DNA of 26,453 nt, taken from NCBI GenBank assembly GCA_900546845.1, contig UREK01000026.1, forward strand, positions 1 through 26,453, in the 5' to 3' direction. Position numbers and translations under genes: made by a program. This document shows positions 1 to 7,068 of the stretch, one piece after another (position 1 is the stretch's first letter; each line of letters starts with the position of its first letter). This DNA comes from an uncultured Eubacteriales bacterium (lineage in GTDB: Bacteria > Bacillota > Clostridia > Christensenellales > CAG-138). The notes under the pieces are model-generated. The model saw only the letters and a list, made by a program, of their open reading frames with translations, was not told the origin of the DNA and ran no database searches.

Positions 1-77
1 CCATTGCGGTCATGGTTGGCGTGCTGTTCCTTATGAAGCGCCTCATGAAGAGCAAGAACGCTTCCATGAAGGCGTAA
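1..77 (+). CDS. C-terminal end of a membrane protein (partial)
   Basis: An open frame enters from the left edge and stops with TAA at 75-77. The 24 visible residues are a hydrophobic stretch (IAVMVGVLFLM) followed by a basic tail (KRLMKSKNASMKA). This looks like the last transmembrane helix and cytoplasmic tail of an integral membrane protein. A strong terminator follows 26 bases later, so it is the last gene of its transcript. The family cannot be identified from this much sequence. Confidence 0.6.
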   Translation, partial: IAVMVGVLFLMKRLMKSKNASMKA

Positions 78-103
78 TTGCTGGAGCAAAACGTACAAAC
101 CGT

Positions 104-139
104 GCGCCGCCGGGTTTGCCCCGGCGGCGCCATTTTTTT
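104..139 (+). terminator. Rho-independent terminator
   Basis: A perfect 10-bp GC stem (GCGCCGCCGG at 104-113, complement at 121-130) with a 7-base loop is followed by CATTTTTTTA. The T run lies on the + side, so it ends the partial membrane-protein gene. Confidence 0.9.
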
Positions 140-169
140 AATAATGAATAATAATGTTTCTTTGGCCTC

Positions 170-919
170 TTACAGCAGCGGGCCGCCGCGCTTCATGACG
201 GGCGCATCCCAATAGCGCAGCTCGCCATTGTAGCGCTCCGCGATGCGGATGGCGCGCGTGGTCAGCTCGTCGATCTCCGGCTTGCGCAGCGCCGCGATGC
301 GCACGATGGAAACGCCGTAGGCAAGCGGCTGATCCGGCGTGAAGACCGGTTCGCCCACCGCGTAGCCGGAAAGCCGCGCCTGCTCGGAAAAGAGCAGCAT
401 CGTCGCTTCCGTGGGGAAGAAGAGGAACAGCGAAACGCGCCGCGCGACGGCCGCGCTGTCGCCATGTTCGAGCATCAGCTCGATGCGCTTGCGGTTTTCC
501 TCGGTTTGCAGCTTGGCCGCGTCCGGGTACAGCAGCTTCTGGAACGTCGCCCAATGCGGCTCCTCCGCACAGCCCGCGCGGCAGGACAGGAAATACTCCT
601 TGCCTGCGATACGCTCCGCATCCTCAAGCATGGCGCGCTCCTTCACATAGAAGTAATACTGGCGCTGGGCCCCGGTTTCGATGAACCCGGCGTAATACGG
701 CGCGAGTGCTTTGCAGACCTTTTTGCAGACCGCTTCCGCGCGTGCGCTTTCGAGGCCCGAAAGCGCGTCCGCCTTTGTGCGCTTGCTTTCGCAGCTGATG
801 TAAAGCAGCACGGGCCGTCCTTCGCGCGGCGCATCCGAAAGCGCGAGATCCACAGCGAATCGCGCTGGGCGGCCGTCAATCGGCCAATCGTATTCAAACC
901 ATTGCGGCGTATGCAGCAT
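170..919 (-). CDS. DUF695 / RraB-like domain protein
   Basis: This is a 249-residue protein without signal peptide or membrane segment, so probably cytoplasmic. The N-terminal half (about residues 5-125) resembles DUF695: an opening W-x-x-Y, a hydrophobic VLLYISCES strand, and conserved aromatics. The C-terminal part (about 140-240, from the RIELMLEHGD segment on) resembles the RraB/DUF1260 fold, which in gammaproteobacteria inhibits RNase E. In clostridia the DUF695-RraB combination has no established role. The start is supported by GGAGGG four bases upstream of the ATG. It lies 76 bases downstream of alaS on the same strand with no clear terminator between them, so co-transcription is plausible. 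The family call is by eye from general pattern. Confidence 0.65.
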   Translation of the reverse strand: MLHTPQWFEYDWPIDGRPARFAVDLALSDAPREGRPVLLYISCESKRTKADALSGLESARAEAVCKKVCKALAPYYAGFIETGAQRQYYFYVKERAMLEDAERIAGKEYFLSCRAGCAEEPHWATFQKLLYPDAAKLQTEENRKRIELMLEHGDSAAVARRVSLFLFFPTEATMLLFSEQARLSGYAVGEPVFTPDQPLAYGVSIVRIAALRKPEIDELTTRAIRIAERYNGELRYWDAPVMKRGGPLL

Positions 920-934
920 GCGGCCCTCCTTTCC

Positions 935-983
935 AAATTGGCGGCGCGCCTTTTTTATCCTGCGCCGAGTTTACCGCCAATTT
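935..983 (-). repeat. Long inverted repeat between alaS and the DUF695 gene
   Basis: AAATTGGCGG (935-944) pairs perfectly with CCGCCAATTT (974-983). A further CGGCGC/GCGCCG pairing is possible inside the 29-base interval. There is no U tract on the minus-strand transcript, so it looks more like an intercistronic RNA structure than a terminator. It fills most of the gap between the two genes. Confidence 0.55.
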
Positions 984-995
984 ACAACTGCAAAT

Positions 996-2780
996 TTATT
1001 CCAGAACCGCCTTGATGCGGCGCACGCCGGCGGAAGAGGCTTCCTCCTTTTTGATTTTGAACGTGCCGAGCTCGCCGGTGTGCGAGGCATGCGGGCCGCC
1101 GCAGATCTCCTTGGAGAATCCACCCATGGTGTAGACCTTCACGCGCTCGCCGTACTTGTCGCCAAAGAGGCCGATGGCGCCTGCGGCACGGGCTTCGTCC
1201 ACGGTCATTTCCTCGCAGGTGATGGGCGCGTCCGCGGCGATGGCCTCGTTCACCAGGCGTTCCACCTCTTTGAGTTCGTCGGGCGTGACCTTGCGTTCAA
1301 AACTGAAGTCAAAGCGCAGGCGCTCCGGGGTGATGTTGCTGCCGCGCTGTGCCACGCTGTCCCCAAGCACCTTGCGCAGCGCGGCCTGCAAAAGGTGCGT
1401 TGCCGTATGGAGCCTTGCGGTCGCTTCGCTCGCATCCGCAAGGCCGCCCTTGAAGCGCTGCTCCGCGCCGGCCTGGGATTTCTTCTGGTGCTCTGCGAAC
1501 GCGGCCCGGAACCCTTCGACGTCCACTGTGAGGCCGTTTTCCTTCGCCATTTCCTCCGTGAATTCGATCGGGAAGCCAAAGGTATCATACAGGCGGAAGG
1601 CGGAAGGGCCGTCGATCCGGCCGTCCGCGAAGCTGCCCTTGATGCGCTCGAACTCGCGGATGCCGTTTTTGAGCGTCTTTTGGAAACGCTGCTCCTCGCG
1701 GGAAAGCTCGGCCATGATCTTATCCCGGTTGGCGGTAAGCTCCGTATAGAATTCGCCGTACTGCGCGATAACGGCCTCTGCCACATGCTTGAGGCTGTCC
1801 TCCCCCATGCCGAGCTGCATCGCGTAGCGGATGGCGCGGCGGATGAGGCGGCGCAGGATGTATCCCTGATCCACGTTGGAAGGGGTCACGCCGCGCGGGT
1901 CGCCCAGGATGAACGTGGCGCAGCGTACATGATCCGCAATGATGCGGAACGCGCGCGTAGTTTCCGGGGAATCCTGATAGCCCTTGCCGGAAAGCTCTGC
2001 GATCCTTGCGATGATGCCGGTGAACGCGTCGGTATCGTACACGCTCTCCACGCCCTGGAGCGTAGCGATGGTGCGGTCCAGACCCATGCCGGTATCCACG
2101 TTCCTTTGCGCAAGGGGTTCGACCTTGCCGCCCTCGGGCTTGTAGTACTGCATGAATACGTTGTTCCAGATCTCAAGGTATTTGCCGCAATCGCAGGAGG
2201 GGTTGCAGCCCTCGGAGCACTTGGGCTTGCCGGTGTCATAGAAGATCTCCGTATCCGGGCCGCAGGGGCCTGCATTGCCGGGGATCCACCAGTTGTGCTT
2301 TGCGCCGAGGTAGAAGATATGGGAAGGGTCGGCGCCCATTTCCACCCAACGGTCGTGGGATTCGGTATCCCGCGGGGCGTTTTCGTCCCCTTCGAAGCAG
2401 GTGAAATACAGCCGGTCCTTATCGATCCCAAGCCATTTTTCATCCGTCAGGAACTCCCAGGAATAGGCGATGGAGTCCTGCTTGAAATAGTCGCCAAGCG
2501 ACCAGTTGCCGAGCATCTCGAAGAACGTGCAGTGAGAGCTGTCGCCCACTTCGTCGATGTCGCCGGTGCGCACGCATTTCTGCACGTCCGTGAGACGCTT
2601 GCCCGCCGGGTGCGCCTCGCCCATCAGATAAGGGACGAGCGGGTGCATGCCTGCCGTGGTAAAGAGGACCGTCGGGTCGTTTTCGGGGATCAGCGAAGCG
2701 GAGGGGATCACGGCGTGCCCGCGCTCCCGGAAGAAGCGGAGGTAGAGCTCTCGCAGCTCCTTGGAAGTCAGATTCTTCAT
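996..2780 (-). CDS. alaS: Alanine--tRNA ligase, short form without the C-terminal C-Ala region
   Basis: A cytoplasmic class II aminoacyl-tRNA synthetase that charges tRNA-Ala. The N-terminal catalytic region shows the expected AlaRS signatures: LFTTAGMHPLVPYL (39-52), CTFFEMLGNWSLGDYFK (84-100), GPCGPDTEIF (171-180) and VDTGMGLDR (228-236). The editing domain keeps its zinc ligands: H458 and H462 (HTATHLL) and C560/H564 (CGGPH). The protein ends right after the editing domain at 594 residues, whereas usual bacterial AlaRS is about 870-880. The DHHA1/C-Ala dimerisation and tRNA-elbow region is therefore absent, and no remnant follows the TAA. There is a Cys-rich insert near residues 188-199. 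A good sigma-A promoter lies about 95 bases upstream, and GAGG precedes the ATG. Such short AlaRS forms occur in clostridia; whether this genome also has a full-length copy cannot be seen. Confidence 0.93.
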   Translation of the reverse strand: MKNLTSKELRELYLRFFRERGHAVIPSASLIPENDPTVLFTTAGMHPLVPYLMGEAHPAGKRLTDVQKCVRTGDIDEVGDSSHCTFFEMLGNWSLGDYFKQDSIAYSWEFLTDEKWLGIDKDRLYFTCFEGDENAPRDTESHDRWVEMGADPSHIFYLGAKHNWWIPGNAGPCGPDTEIFYDTGKPKCSEGCNPSCDCGKYLEIWNNVFMQYYKPEGGKVEPLAQRNVDTGMGLDRTIATLQGVESVYDTDAFTGIIARIAELSGKGYQDSPETTRAFRIIADHVRCATFILGDPRGVTPSNVDQGYILRRLIRRAIRYAMQLGMGEDSLKHVAEAVIAQYGEFYTELTANRDKIMAELSREEQRFQKTLKNGIREFERIKGSFADGRIDGPSAFRLYDTFGFPIEFTEEMAKENGLTVDVEGFRAAFAEHQKKSQAGAEQRFKGGLADASEATARLHTATHLLQAALRKVLGDSVAQRGSNITPERLRFDFSFERKVTPDELKEVERLVNEAIAADAPITCEEMTVDEARAAGAIGLFGDKYGERVKVYTMGGFSKEICGGPHASHTGELGTFKIKKEEASSAGVRRIKAVLE

Positions 2781-2855
2781 AAGTCTTATACCTCATTCGT
2801 GACAGGAGAACCGGCCAAAACGGCGGCGCTCCTATAAAAATTTACATATCAAGTT

Positions 2856-2885
2856 ATTATATCCTACCCCCTGCCGCCTTGTCAA
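2856..2885 (-). promoter_or_regulatory. Sigma-A promoter of alaS
   Basis: Read on the minus strand: TTGACA (2880-2885), 18-bp spacer, TATAAT (2856-2861), both perfect hexamers. Predicted start is near 2849, giving an untranslated leader of about 69 bases. The -35 overlaps the -35 of the opposite promoter by five bases. Confidence 0.75.
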
Positions 2886-2907
2886 CGCACGCGGCACAGG
2901 GTATAAT
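2879..2907 (+). promoter_or_regulatory. Sigma-A promoter of the solute-binding protein gene
   Basis: TTGTCA (2879-2884), exactly 17 bases, TATAAT (2902-2907). The predicted start point, about 7 bases after the -10, coincides with the ATG at 2914, so the transcript would be leaderless or nearly so. Confidence 0.75.
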
Positions 2908-2913
2908 CGAAGC

Positions 2914-3879
2914 ATGAGAATGAAACTCTTTACAAGGCATGGCCGGCGACCCAACCTGAAAAAGCGCATCCGCCGCCTGATCACATTGAAAGGGGAAGAG
3001 GGCAAGCGTCCGCGGCGGATCCTGATCGCGGCGGGGGCTGCTTTGCTGCTGCTCATCCTTGCGAACGCGCTGCGTGCGGAGCCTTCGCTGATGTCGAGCG
3101 CGGAGGTTGCCACGGTGCACGACAACGGCGTGCTGCGCGTCGGCGTGCGCACCGACATGCCCGGCATGGCATATGAGGGCGAAGGATTGGAGATCGCGCT
3201 TGCGCAGATCCTTGCCGAACGCATCCTCTCCTACGACGACGGCTGGACGGGCGAGCGGGACGCGGTGGAGCTCGTGCCGGTCACATCCATGACGGTAGCG
3301 TCCAAGCTCAACGACGGCAGCATCGATGTCGCCATCGCCATGATGCCGCGTAACGCGACCTCGGCCTATGCCTACTCGTCCGCCTATTATGTGGATACCT
3401 GCCGTTTTGTGACGCGGGCGGGCGAGGGGGGCCGGGAGATCAAAAACATGAAGATCGGCTATCTGCAATCCGCGTCGACCTCCGGGCTTTATGTGCCGAC
3501 GGCCTGCTTTTCCGCCCGCCTCTCCGCCTATTTGGAGGAGCATCCGGACGATGGGCTGATCACGACCTATGCCTATAATGAAGAGAAAATCTCCTATGCC
3601 TATGCTTCTTTCGGGGAGCTGTTCGGCGCGCTGCTTTCGGGCGAGGTGGACGCGATCGTCATGAGCGACCTTTACCTGGACAAATACGAGGACGAATACG
3701 ACTTCGATCGCAGCGAAACCATTCTCGGGGCGTATTCTTACGCCGTGGCGAGCTCCTCCTCCGCGCCCGCGCTTGCGTCCCTTGCGGACATGATGCTCAG
3801 CGACCTGCGCGCGGACGGTACGCTGGATGCGCTGTACCGGCAATACGGCCTCAGCGCGCAGGAGACGGGCACGAACTGA
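2914..3879 (+). CDS. Family 3 extracellular solute-binding protein, membrane-anchored
   Basis: This 321-residue protein resembles the amino-acid-type binding proteins of ABC transporters (SBP_bac_3). After the anchor it has the VLRVGVRTDMPGMAYEGEG opening strand (about 73-91), then SKLNDGSIDVAIAMMP (about 130-145), and a C-terminal DGTLDALYRQYG helix typical of the family. The N-terminus is unusual: about 38 residues rich in Arg/Lys, then one hydrophobic segment (ILIAAGAALLLLILANAL, about 43-60), with no lipobox cysteine. It probably sits in the membrane by an uncleaved signal anchor with the binding domain outside. No permease or ATPase gene is adjacent, so transport partners and ligand are unknown. 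No Shine-Dalgarno precedes the ATG, and a second in-frame ATG lies at 2920. A terminator follows; the gene is monocistronic. Confidence 0.8.
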   Translation: MRMKLFTRHGRRPNLKKRIRRLITLKGEEGKRPRRILIAAGAALLLLILANALRAEPSLMSSAEVATVHDNGVLRVGVRTDMPGMAYEGEGLEIALAQILAERILSYDDGWTGERDAVELVPVTSMTVASKLNDGSIDVAIAMMPRNATSAYAYSSAYYVDTCRFVTRAGEGGREIKNMKIGYLQSASTSGLYVPTACFSARLSAYLEEHPDDGLITTYAYNEEKISYAYASFGELFGALLSGEVDAIVMSDLYLDKYEDEYDFDRSETILGAYSYAVASSSSAPALASLADMMLSDLRADGTLDALYRQYGLSAQETGTN

Positions 3880-3904
3880 CCGCAGAACGGAAACAAGGAT
3901 ACGG

Positions 3905-3952
3905 CAAGCGCCCGCAGCCAAAGCGAAAAGCATGGCCGTGGGCGCTTGTTTT
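3905..3952 (+). terminator. Terminator of the solute-binding protein gene
   Basis: CAAGCGCCC (3905-3913) pairs with GGGCGCTTG (3940-3948), followed by TTTTGG. The interval is long (26 bases). It lies between two convergent genes. Confidence 0.65.
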
Positions 3953-3979
3953 GGCATTAACGATGGGGAGGAAGGCGGT

Positions 3980-4360
3980 CTAGTCCGCTAACCTTGCATA
4001 GGCCAGTGTGCGCCCTTCCAAAAATTGCGCTTGCTTGAGTTCCAAGGAAAATGTTTCGTCATTGAATATATAGCTTTTCACCCAAATGCCGTAGTTTTCT
4101 TCCGCGCCTTCCGCTCTGGAGTCGCCGTCAAAGTGGCTGACTTCCTCTACCACCGTGAGCATGCTCAGGTCGTGCGCCTTGACAATGCCTGCAATATAAT
4201 CCTCAGTATCCCATTCGACTTCGTGCCCGATGAGAACGGTAAAGACTTCAACCTTCTGCGTATAAAGGTTATACCAGTATTCCGCCGACCGCAGACAACC
4301 CGTTCCATCTGCGGCGCAGAGAAGGAGAAGCGCAAGGCCAGAGACGAGAAGCTGTTTCAT
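3980..4360 (-). CDS. Small exported protein of unknown function
   Basis: A 126-residue protein with a short basic start (MKQ) and a hydrophobic core (LLVSGLALLLLCAA), which looks like a signal peptide. Cysteines at residues 15 and 22 sit at its end, but neither is in a classical lipobox, so lipoprotein status is uncertain. The rest is acidic, with aromatic-rich strands (EYWYNLYTQKVEVF, NYGIWVKSYIF). I do not recognise the family. I chose the ATG at 4360 because GGAAAGGGG lies seven bases upstream; an in-frame TTG at 4378 would put the Shine-Dalgarno inside the gene. It is convergent with the solute-binding protein gene. Confidence 0.6.
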   Translation of the reverse strand: MKQLLVSGLALLLLCAADGTGCLRSAEYWYNLYTQKVEVFTVLIGHEVEWDTEDYIAGIVKAHDLSMLTVVEEVSHFDGDSRAEGAEENYGIWVKSYIFNDETFSLELKQAQFLEGRTLAYARLAD

Positions 4361-4448
4361 GGATAAACCCCTTTCCAATCGGCGTTACCGGCCATATAAA
4401 CAGATCATATCATGTTTTGCGCACGGAATCTGTTAGAAAACGGTAAAC

Positions 4449-4486
4449 AAAAACCCGGCGGAACGGGCGCTGCCCGTTCCGCCGGG
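4449..4486 (-). terminator. Perfect-hairpin terminator, distal copy
   Basis: A perfect 15-bp stem: CCCGGCGGAACGGGC at 4454-4468 and its complement at 4472-4486, loop 3. On the minus strand it is followed by TTTTTGTTT. It is nearly the same sequence as the hairpin at 4690-4726 and in the same orientation. Confidence 0.7.
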
Positions 4487-4518
4487 CTGCAGAGTGCCGA
4501 AAAAGTCTCTCCGGGATT

Positions 4519-4680
4519 GTCAAGGGCCGCAGCCCTTGACTTTCAATCGCGAGCAGCGACCTGTGCGGTGCGAGCGAAAAGCCTTGCGCCGCAAGGCTTT
4601 CTTTACACGGAGCGCTGGCCGCGCCATCGGCGCAAGCGCGATGTGCAATCCTCGATCAAGTGGCAGATGCCACTTGATCG
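4519..4680. repeat. Cluster of perfect hairpins between duplicated terminators
   Basis: Three perfect palindromes lie in 160 bases: GTCAAGGGC/GCCCTTGAC (4519-4527, 4532-4540), AAAGCCTTGC/GCAAGGCTTT (4578-4587, 4591-4600) and CGATCAAGTGGCA/TGCCACTTGATCG (4653-4665, 4668-4680). A weaker GCGCC/GGCGC pairing lies near 4621-4633. No reading frame is convincing. It resembles REP/MITE-type palindromic intergenic elements or a structured RNA. Confidence 0.6.
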
Positions 4681-4685
4681 ACAGC

Positions 4686-4726
4686 CTAAAACCCGGTGGA
4701 ACGGGCGCTGCCCATTCCACCGGGTT
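4686..4726 (-). terminator. Terminator of the serine hydrolase gene, proximal copy
   Basis: AACCCGGTGGAACGGGC (4690-4706) pairs with 4710-4726 with a single non-Watson-Crick position. That position is a G-U wobble in the minus-strand RNA but an A-C mismatch in the plus. The T run (TTTTAGG) also lies on the minus side. It directly follows the stop of the hydrolase gene. Confidence 0.75.
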
Positions 4727-4748
4727 GCTTTGCTTTATGCAGGGCTGG

Positions 4749-6161
4749 TTATTCCTCGACCCTCTGATAGATGCGGGTGTAAACCTGCACGCCCCAGGCT
4801 TTGCCGTTGCGGGTCAGGAAGTGCATGCGGCCCTGCGCGCCGGAATCGGTGCGCAGCGTGCTGAACCAGGTGCCGCCGCAGTAGGTGAGGATCATCTCGC
4901 CGTAATTGTTGCGCGCCATGAGCTTGCCGTCCCGCTCGAACACCTCCACCGTCACGGGGATGCCTTCGTGGCAGATGTACTTGCCAAAGAGCATTTCCGG
5001 GTTTGCGAAATCCTCACCCGCGGGGTGCAGCCAGCGGTGGCTTTCCTCGAGCGGGAGGCCCATGACCATGTTGTACATCATCCAGACGAGGCCGTCCGGG
5101 TCGGAATCGCCCTGGTTGCAGAGGGCCACGAAGCCGTAGTTTTCATCCTTCAGGAAGCCACCGAACGAGGAAACGCCGTGGAGGCCGCCGCTGTGCTCGC
5201 AGATGACGTGGCCGGCCTTGGTGCGCTTGTTGAGCCCGTAACAATAGAAGGACTTCTCCTGCTCCGGGAAGCCCGCGCCCACGAGCAGCTCGACCGCCTC
5301 GGCCGGGATGGCCTGCACGCCGTCGATCCTGCCGCGGTTGGAGAGGCACTGATAATAGCGCGCCATATCGTGCGCGGTGGATTTTACGCATGCGCAGCCG
5401 CGGAACGGGGGCAGGATGGACCAGTTGTCATCGCAGGTCACGCCGCCTTCGCCATCTTCTTCAAACAGGCGCGTAATGTTGCCGCCCGCCATGGCGATGG
5501 CCTCGCTGCCATCGAGGTCAAGCACGGTGCGGGTCATGCCCATGGGCTTGAAGACGCGCTCCATCAGGAACTCTTCGAGCGTAACGCCTGCGGCGATGTC
5601 CACCACGTAAGAGAGGATGGCATAGCCCTCGTTGGAATAGCTCATGTATTCGCCGGCCTGGCCGAGCGTCGGGTACGGGCAGTTGGCGATGTAGTCGATC
5701 ACCTGCTCGATGGTTTCCATCTTGTTGGGGGAGGTGCGCTTCATCTCACGCGACCACTCGCTATCACGCCCCGGGGTATTGATCGCAATGGACCATTCCA
5801 GCGGCTCCATAGGCGGGATACCCGCCGTGTGCATGGCAAGGTGGCGCAGCGTAACGTCCTGCTGCGGGTTGCCCGGTACGCGGAAGTTCGGGAAATACTT
5901 GCTTACGGGGTCGTCGAAGGAGAGCTTGCCTTCCGCCGCGAGAATGCAGCAGGCGAGCGTGGTCATGGACTTGCTCATGGAAGCGATGCCGAACATGGTG
6001 TTCTCATCCACGGGGCGGCGGGTTTCGAGATCCGCAATGCCATAGCCCTTTTCAAAGACTACGCCTTCGGGCCCGCTTACGGCGACGGCGACGCCGGGAA
6101 GCTTTTTCTTCTCGATGTAGCTTGCGAGCATGGAGTCCAGCTTCTGAAGATCGAATGCCAT
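4749..6161 (-). CDS. Serine hydrolase, beta-lactamase class C / penicillin-binding protein fold
   Basis: A 470-residue protein of the PF00144 family. All three active-site motifs are visible: S61-M-S-K64 (nucleophile and general base), Y175-S-N177, and H323-S-G-G326 in the KTG position. The catalytic domain spans about residues 5-370. A C-terminal extension of about 100 residues forms beta-rich sequence like the lipocalin-like tails of related peptidases/esterases. There is no signal peptide, so it is probably cytoplasmic, acting as an esterase or D-aminopeptidase rather than on resistance to exported beta-lactams. The start has AGGAGG 11 bases upstream, and a sigma-A promoter lies about 67 bases upstream. 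It is monocistronic. The substrate cannot be deduced. Confidence 0.88.
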   Translation of the reverse strand: MAFDLQKLDSMLASYIEKKKLPGVAVAVSGPEGVVFEKGYGIADLETRRPVDENTMFGIASMSKSMTTLACCILAAEGKLSFDDPVSKYFPNFRVPGNPQQDVTLRHLAMHTAGIPPMEPLEWSIAINTPGRDSEWSREMKRTSPNKMETIEQVIDYIANCPYPTLGQAGEYMSYSNEGYAILSYVVDIAAGVTLEEFLMERVFKPMGMTRTVLDLDGSEAIAMAGGNITRLFEEDGEGGVTCDDNWSILPPFRGCACVKSTAHDMARYYQCLSNRGRIDGVQAIPAEAVELLVGAGFPEQEKSFYCYGLNKRTKAGHVICEHSGGLHGVSSFGGFLKDENYGFVALCNQGDSDPDGLVWMMYNMVMGLPLEESHRWLHPAGEDFANPEMLFGKYICHEGIPVTVEVFERDGKLMARNNYGEMILTYCGGTWFSTLRTDSGAQGRMHFLTRNGKAWGVQVYTRIYQRVEE

Positions 6162-6227
6162 ATGGTGTTTTTTCCTCCTGTGCAGAAAAAGGCGGCTCTC
6201 GGCGAGCGCCGCTGATTTGATATTACC

Positions 6228-6256
6228 ATTCTAAGAGAAAGCGCGAAAAATGTCAA
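6228..6256 (-). promoter_or_regulatory. Sigma-A promoter of the serine hydrolase gene
   Basis: On the minus strand: TTGACA (6251-6256), 17-bp spacer, TAGAAT (6228-6233). It fits the position and strand of the gene starting at 6161. Confidence 0.7.
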
Positions 6257-6277
6257 AGGCGCATGCAGGCTTTTGCG

Positions 6278-6880
6278 TTAAAGTTTGTTAACTTCGGGCG
6301 CTTCCACGTCAATTTCCGGCGGAATTTCGCCCAAAGCGATGAGCTTTTCGGCCAAAAGCTTGAACAGGGAGGCCGCGATTGCGGCTTGCAGGATGAGCTC
6401 GCCTACGGCGGAATCGTCCGATTCGTCCGAAAGGAGTACCGGGGCGGCTGCGGCGCGCACCTGCGCCGTAAAGGTAGCTGCAACCGCCTTGTGCGTGCGC
6501 ACGAACGCATCATAGACCGCATGCACCTGCGCTTCGGGGGCGCTGCATGGCAGGATGCGCTGCACGGGTGCGATGCCGAGCGTCTGCTTAAGCATGCATA
6601 CCATGATGAGGTACGCCAGGTGCACGCGGGAATAGCGCTTCTTCACCGGCGGCGGCAGGACCTTCATCTTCACATAGTTGTTGATCATCGCGGGGGTGGT
6701 GACGTTATCCGCGCCGTCCTCCCGGGGCAAAAAGTTCAGGTACTGCGTCAGCAGGGCGATCACTTGATCCATATAAAGCTCGATGCCGGGGAGCATGTCC
6801 CAGGCGGGCAGCTCATATTCCTGCAAAAAACCTTCCCACTTGCGCAGCTTTTCCGTAACGAGCGCCTTGTCATGCGTCAT
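6278..6880 (-). CDS. DUF1836 domain protein, probable DNA-binding regulator
   Basis: A 200-residue cytoplasmic protein. The conserved DUF1836 block is clear: LPAWDMLPGIELYMDQVI (about 24-41), then MINNYVKMKVLPPPVKKRYS (about 65-84) and HLAYLIMVCMLKQTL. The MINNYVK...KRYSRVHLAYL segment resembles the MerR-type winged helix (helix-turn-helix, then a basic wing and an effector-like helix). A DNA-binding role is likely but inferred. The ATG at 6880 is preceded by GGGAGG with eight bases spacing; the longer upstream frame begins with hydrophobic low-complexity sequence and lacks a ribosome site. It is divergent from two DegV genes, and the shared region holds two facing promoters and a 9-bp dyad, which suggests it controls itself and the DegV operon. 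Confidence 0.8.
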   Translation of the reverse strand: MTHDKALVTEKLRKWEGFLQEYELPAWDMLPGIELYMDQVIALLTQYLNFLPREDGADNVTTPAMINNYVKMKVLPPPVKKRYSRVHLAYLIMVCMLKQTLGIAPVQRILPCSAPEAQVHAVYDAFVRTHKAVAATFTAQVRAAAAPVLLSDESDDSAVGELILQAAIAASLFKLLAEKLIALGEIPPEIDVEAPEVNKL

Positions 6881-6985
6881 ACTGCCAGCCTCCCTTCCGT
6901 CTCCCTGCAAAAAATTATAGCACAGATTTGCCGCGCACACCACATGATGGAGAACAAAAACGCATAATACAATAAATAAGATTAC

Positions 6986-7014
6986 TTTACACAATTATAA
7001 CTACGTGATAACAT
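6986..7014 (+). promoter_or_regulatory. Predicted promoter of the DegV operon
   Basis: TTTACA (6986-6991), 17-bp spacer, TAACAT (7009-7014), a moderate match. Its -10 overlaps the left arm of the adjacent dyad. Confidence 0.4.
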
Positions 7015-7022
7015 AATCTAAA
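6994..7022 (-). promoter_or_regulatory. Predicted promoter of the DUF1836 gene
   Basis: Minus strand: TTTAGA (7017-7022), 17-bp spacer, perfect TATAAT (6994-6999). The leader would be about 107 bases. The -35 lies within the left arm and loop of the dyad at 7012-7035. Confidence 0.5.
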
Positions 7023-7035
7023 TTACTAGATTATG
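7012..7035. promoter_or_regulatory. Operator-like dyad upstream of the DegV genes
   Basis: CATAATCTA (7012-7020), 6-base spacer, TAGATTATG (7027-7035): a perfect 9-bp inverted repeat overlapping both divergent promoters. A second palindrome, GGCATATGCC, lies at 7039-7048. The placement suits a repressor site; the DUF1836 protein next door is the natural candidate. Confidence 0.5.
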
Positions 7036-7068
7036 CTTGGCATATGCCGGGCGAAAGGATAGCCTTAT

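Noticed and set aside
918..2837. A 639-codon open frame on the plus strand opposite alaS
   Set aside because: It lies exactly antisense to a well-supported synthetase gene and has no recognisable domain or ribosome site. Long antisense frames are expected in GC-rich DNA.
4494..6215. A 573-codon plus-strand frame opposite the serine hydrolase
   Set aside because: Antisense to a gene with all three catalytic motifs; it also runs through the hairpin cluster. GC-driven artefact.
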